A DNA stretch of 13,180 nucleotides from NCBI GenBank assembly GCA_964387095.1, contig CAYLVH010000052.1, positions 1-13,180 of the forward strand, in the 5' to 3' direction. Within the stretch, counting starts at the first letter, position 1, and each line of letters starts with the position of its first letter. This DNA is from JAJQBJ01 sp964387095 (lineage in GTDB: Bacteria > Bacillota > Clostridia > Oscillospirales > Oscillospiraceae). The notes beneath the pieces were generated by a model, which saw only the letters and a list, made by a program, of their open reading frames with translations, ran no database searches and was not told the DNA's origin. Positions 12,686-13,180 of the stretch are shown here, piece after piece. Made by a program: the position numbers and the translations under genes.

Positions 12686-13135
12686 ATGAAGGGAAAATAT
12701 CGATGGCTGGCGGGTGTAACTATAATCATTCTGGTCCTTAGTATATTTGTTGTGAATTATAGAGATAGGAATATAAGCATTGAAATCCAAAGAGAAGATA
12801 TAGCCTATATAGTGGGCTATTGTCGAGGATACGGACCAAGAAAGTTGAACTATAGCGAACATAGCATGATGATAGATCAAGTTATTCAAATATTATCCGG
12901 AGAATATACCTATCAGAAAATATGGAGCAACGATGGCAAAAGTGGTGGAGGTCCATATTCGATAGTATTTTTTTCAGACGATGATGAAGAATTATATAGA
13001 GTGCAATATGTAGATGGGTATGTTGCCCAAGAAAAGACTAATACCAGTAAATATTATCTTTATGAAAAGAATAATGATCATGTTTTGTTAGATGATTTTG
13101 AAGAATATCTTGATTTGTACGGTGAGAGCAGGTGA
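12686..13135 (+). CDS. Small single-pass membrane protein of unknown function
   Basis: About 150 residues with a basic lead (MKGKYRW), one transmembrane helix (about 8-25, LAGVTIIILVLSIFVV) and an acidic outer domain with IVFFSDDDEELYRVQYVDGY and LLDDFEEYLDLYG. No family is recognised. In-frame starts exist at 12665 (TTG), 12668, 12674 and 12686 (ATG); I prefer 12686 because a GGAG (12670-12673) lies upstream and the basic-then-hydrophobic order is best, but the choice is weak. The TGA of the preceding gene overlaps this region, so translation is probably coupled. A GTG overlapping its own stop begins another open frame. The two proteins share layout (short helix, acidic outer domain) and may act together at the cell surface; this is inferred. 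Confidence 0.7.
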   Translation: MKGKYRWLAGVTIIILVLSIFVVNYRDRNISIEIQREDIAYIVGYCRGYGPRKLNYSEHSMMIDQVIQILSGEYTYQKIWSNDGKSGGGPYSIVFFSDDDEELYRVQYVDGYVAQEKTNTSKYYLYEKNNDHVLLDDFEEYLDLYGESR

Positions 13136-13180
13136 ATAAGTGGAGCAAGAATAAATGTAAAGTTGCTTTCCCTCGCTTTC
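13132..13180 (+). CDS. Possible next gene of the operon, cut by the window edge
   Basis: A GTG overlaps the previous stop as GTGA, a common coupling arrangement, and the frame stays open to the window edge, beginning MNKWSKNKCKVAFPRF. The ribosome site would be the GAGAG a few bases upstream, which is modest. Only 16 residues are visible, so no function can be given. Confidence 0.3.
   Translation, partial: MNKWSKNKCKVAFPRF

Overview
The window looks like a chromosomal piece of a moderately GC-rich, gut-type Clostridia (Eubacteriales; Oscillospiraceae- or Lachnospiraceae-like). I infer this from strong AGGAGG ribosome sites, frequent TTG/GTG starts, TTGACA/TATAAT promoters, and protein families typical of that group (DUF6110/DUF6219 partners of a metal P-type ATPase, a YbtPQ/IrtAB-like ABC pair, a RHH partner of ParA). 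The last kilobase is visibly more AT-rich than the rest. No rRNA, tRNA or CRISPR array was recognised.

Left part (1-8183), metal-linked transport. On the minus strand an AraC-family regulator (2639-3553) is followed by a 26-residue membrane peptide (2502-2582, too short for ordinary ORF calling), an 87-residue DUF6110-like protein (2222-2485) and a heavy-metal P-type ATPase (54-2165) whose usual CPC ion-binding motif reads FSC. On the plus strand a TetR-family regulator (3949-4560), with a 28-bp imperfect palindrome in its promoter, precedes two half-size ABC exporter-fold subunits (4675-6444 and 6450-8183) that resemble siderophore importers of the YbtPQ/IrtAB group. The AraC promoter and the leader of the ABC pair both carry the palindrome GTTAG-N6-CTAAC just downstream of a -10 element. 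This suggests one repressor, plausibly of the DtxR/Fur type, controls both; that regulator is not in the window.

Middle (8184-9690), a graveyard. The last ABC gene abuts a truncated RibD_C/dihydrofolate-reductase-like fragment. Next comes a cluster of five hairpins (8398-8614) that looks like a structured intergenic repeat, a small membrane-protein gene ending at a probable amber mutation (8765-8890), and a 5'-truncated mgtA remnant with at least three frameshifts (8909-9540).

Right-middle (9612-11294), an intact redox module. A HxlR-family regulator with an N-terminal cysteine (10920-11252) is divergent from an operon of a lumazine-binding/NTF2-like protein (10330-10713) and an iron-sulfur-flavoprotein-type oxidoreductase (9691-10236). 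An inverted repeat lies between them, and a hairpin terminator closes each side.

Right end (11301-13180), mobile-element debris. An unrecognised C-terminal fragment on the minus strand meets, head to head, a ParA that has lost its N-terminus and is frameshifted near its end. Its RHH-type partner gene (11948-12196) is intact. The AT-rich tail has a clear promoter and a compact operon of small single-pass membrane or exported proteins of unknown function, running off the window edge.
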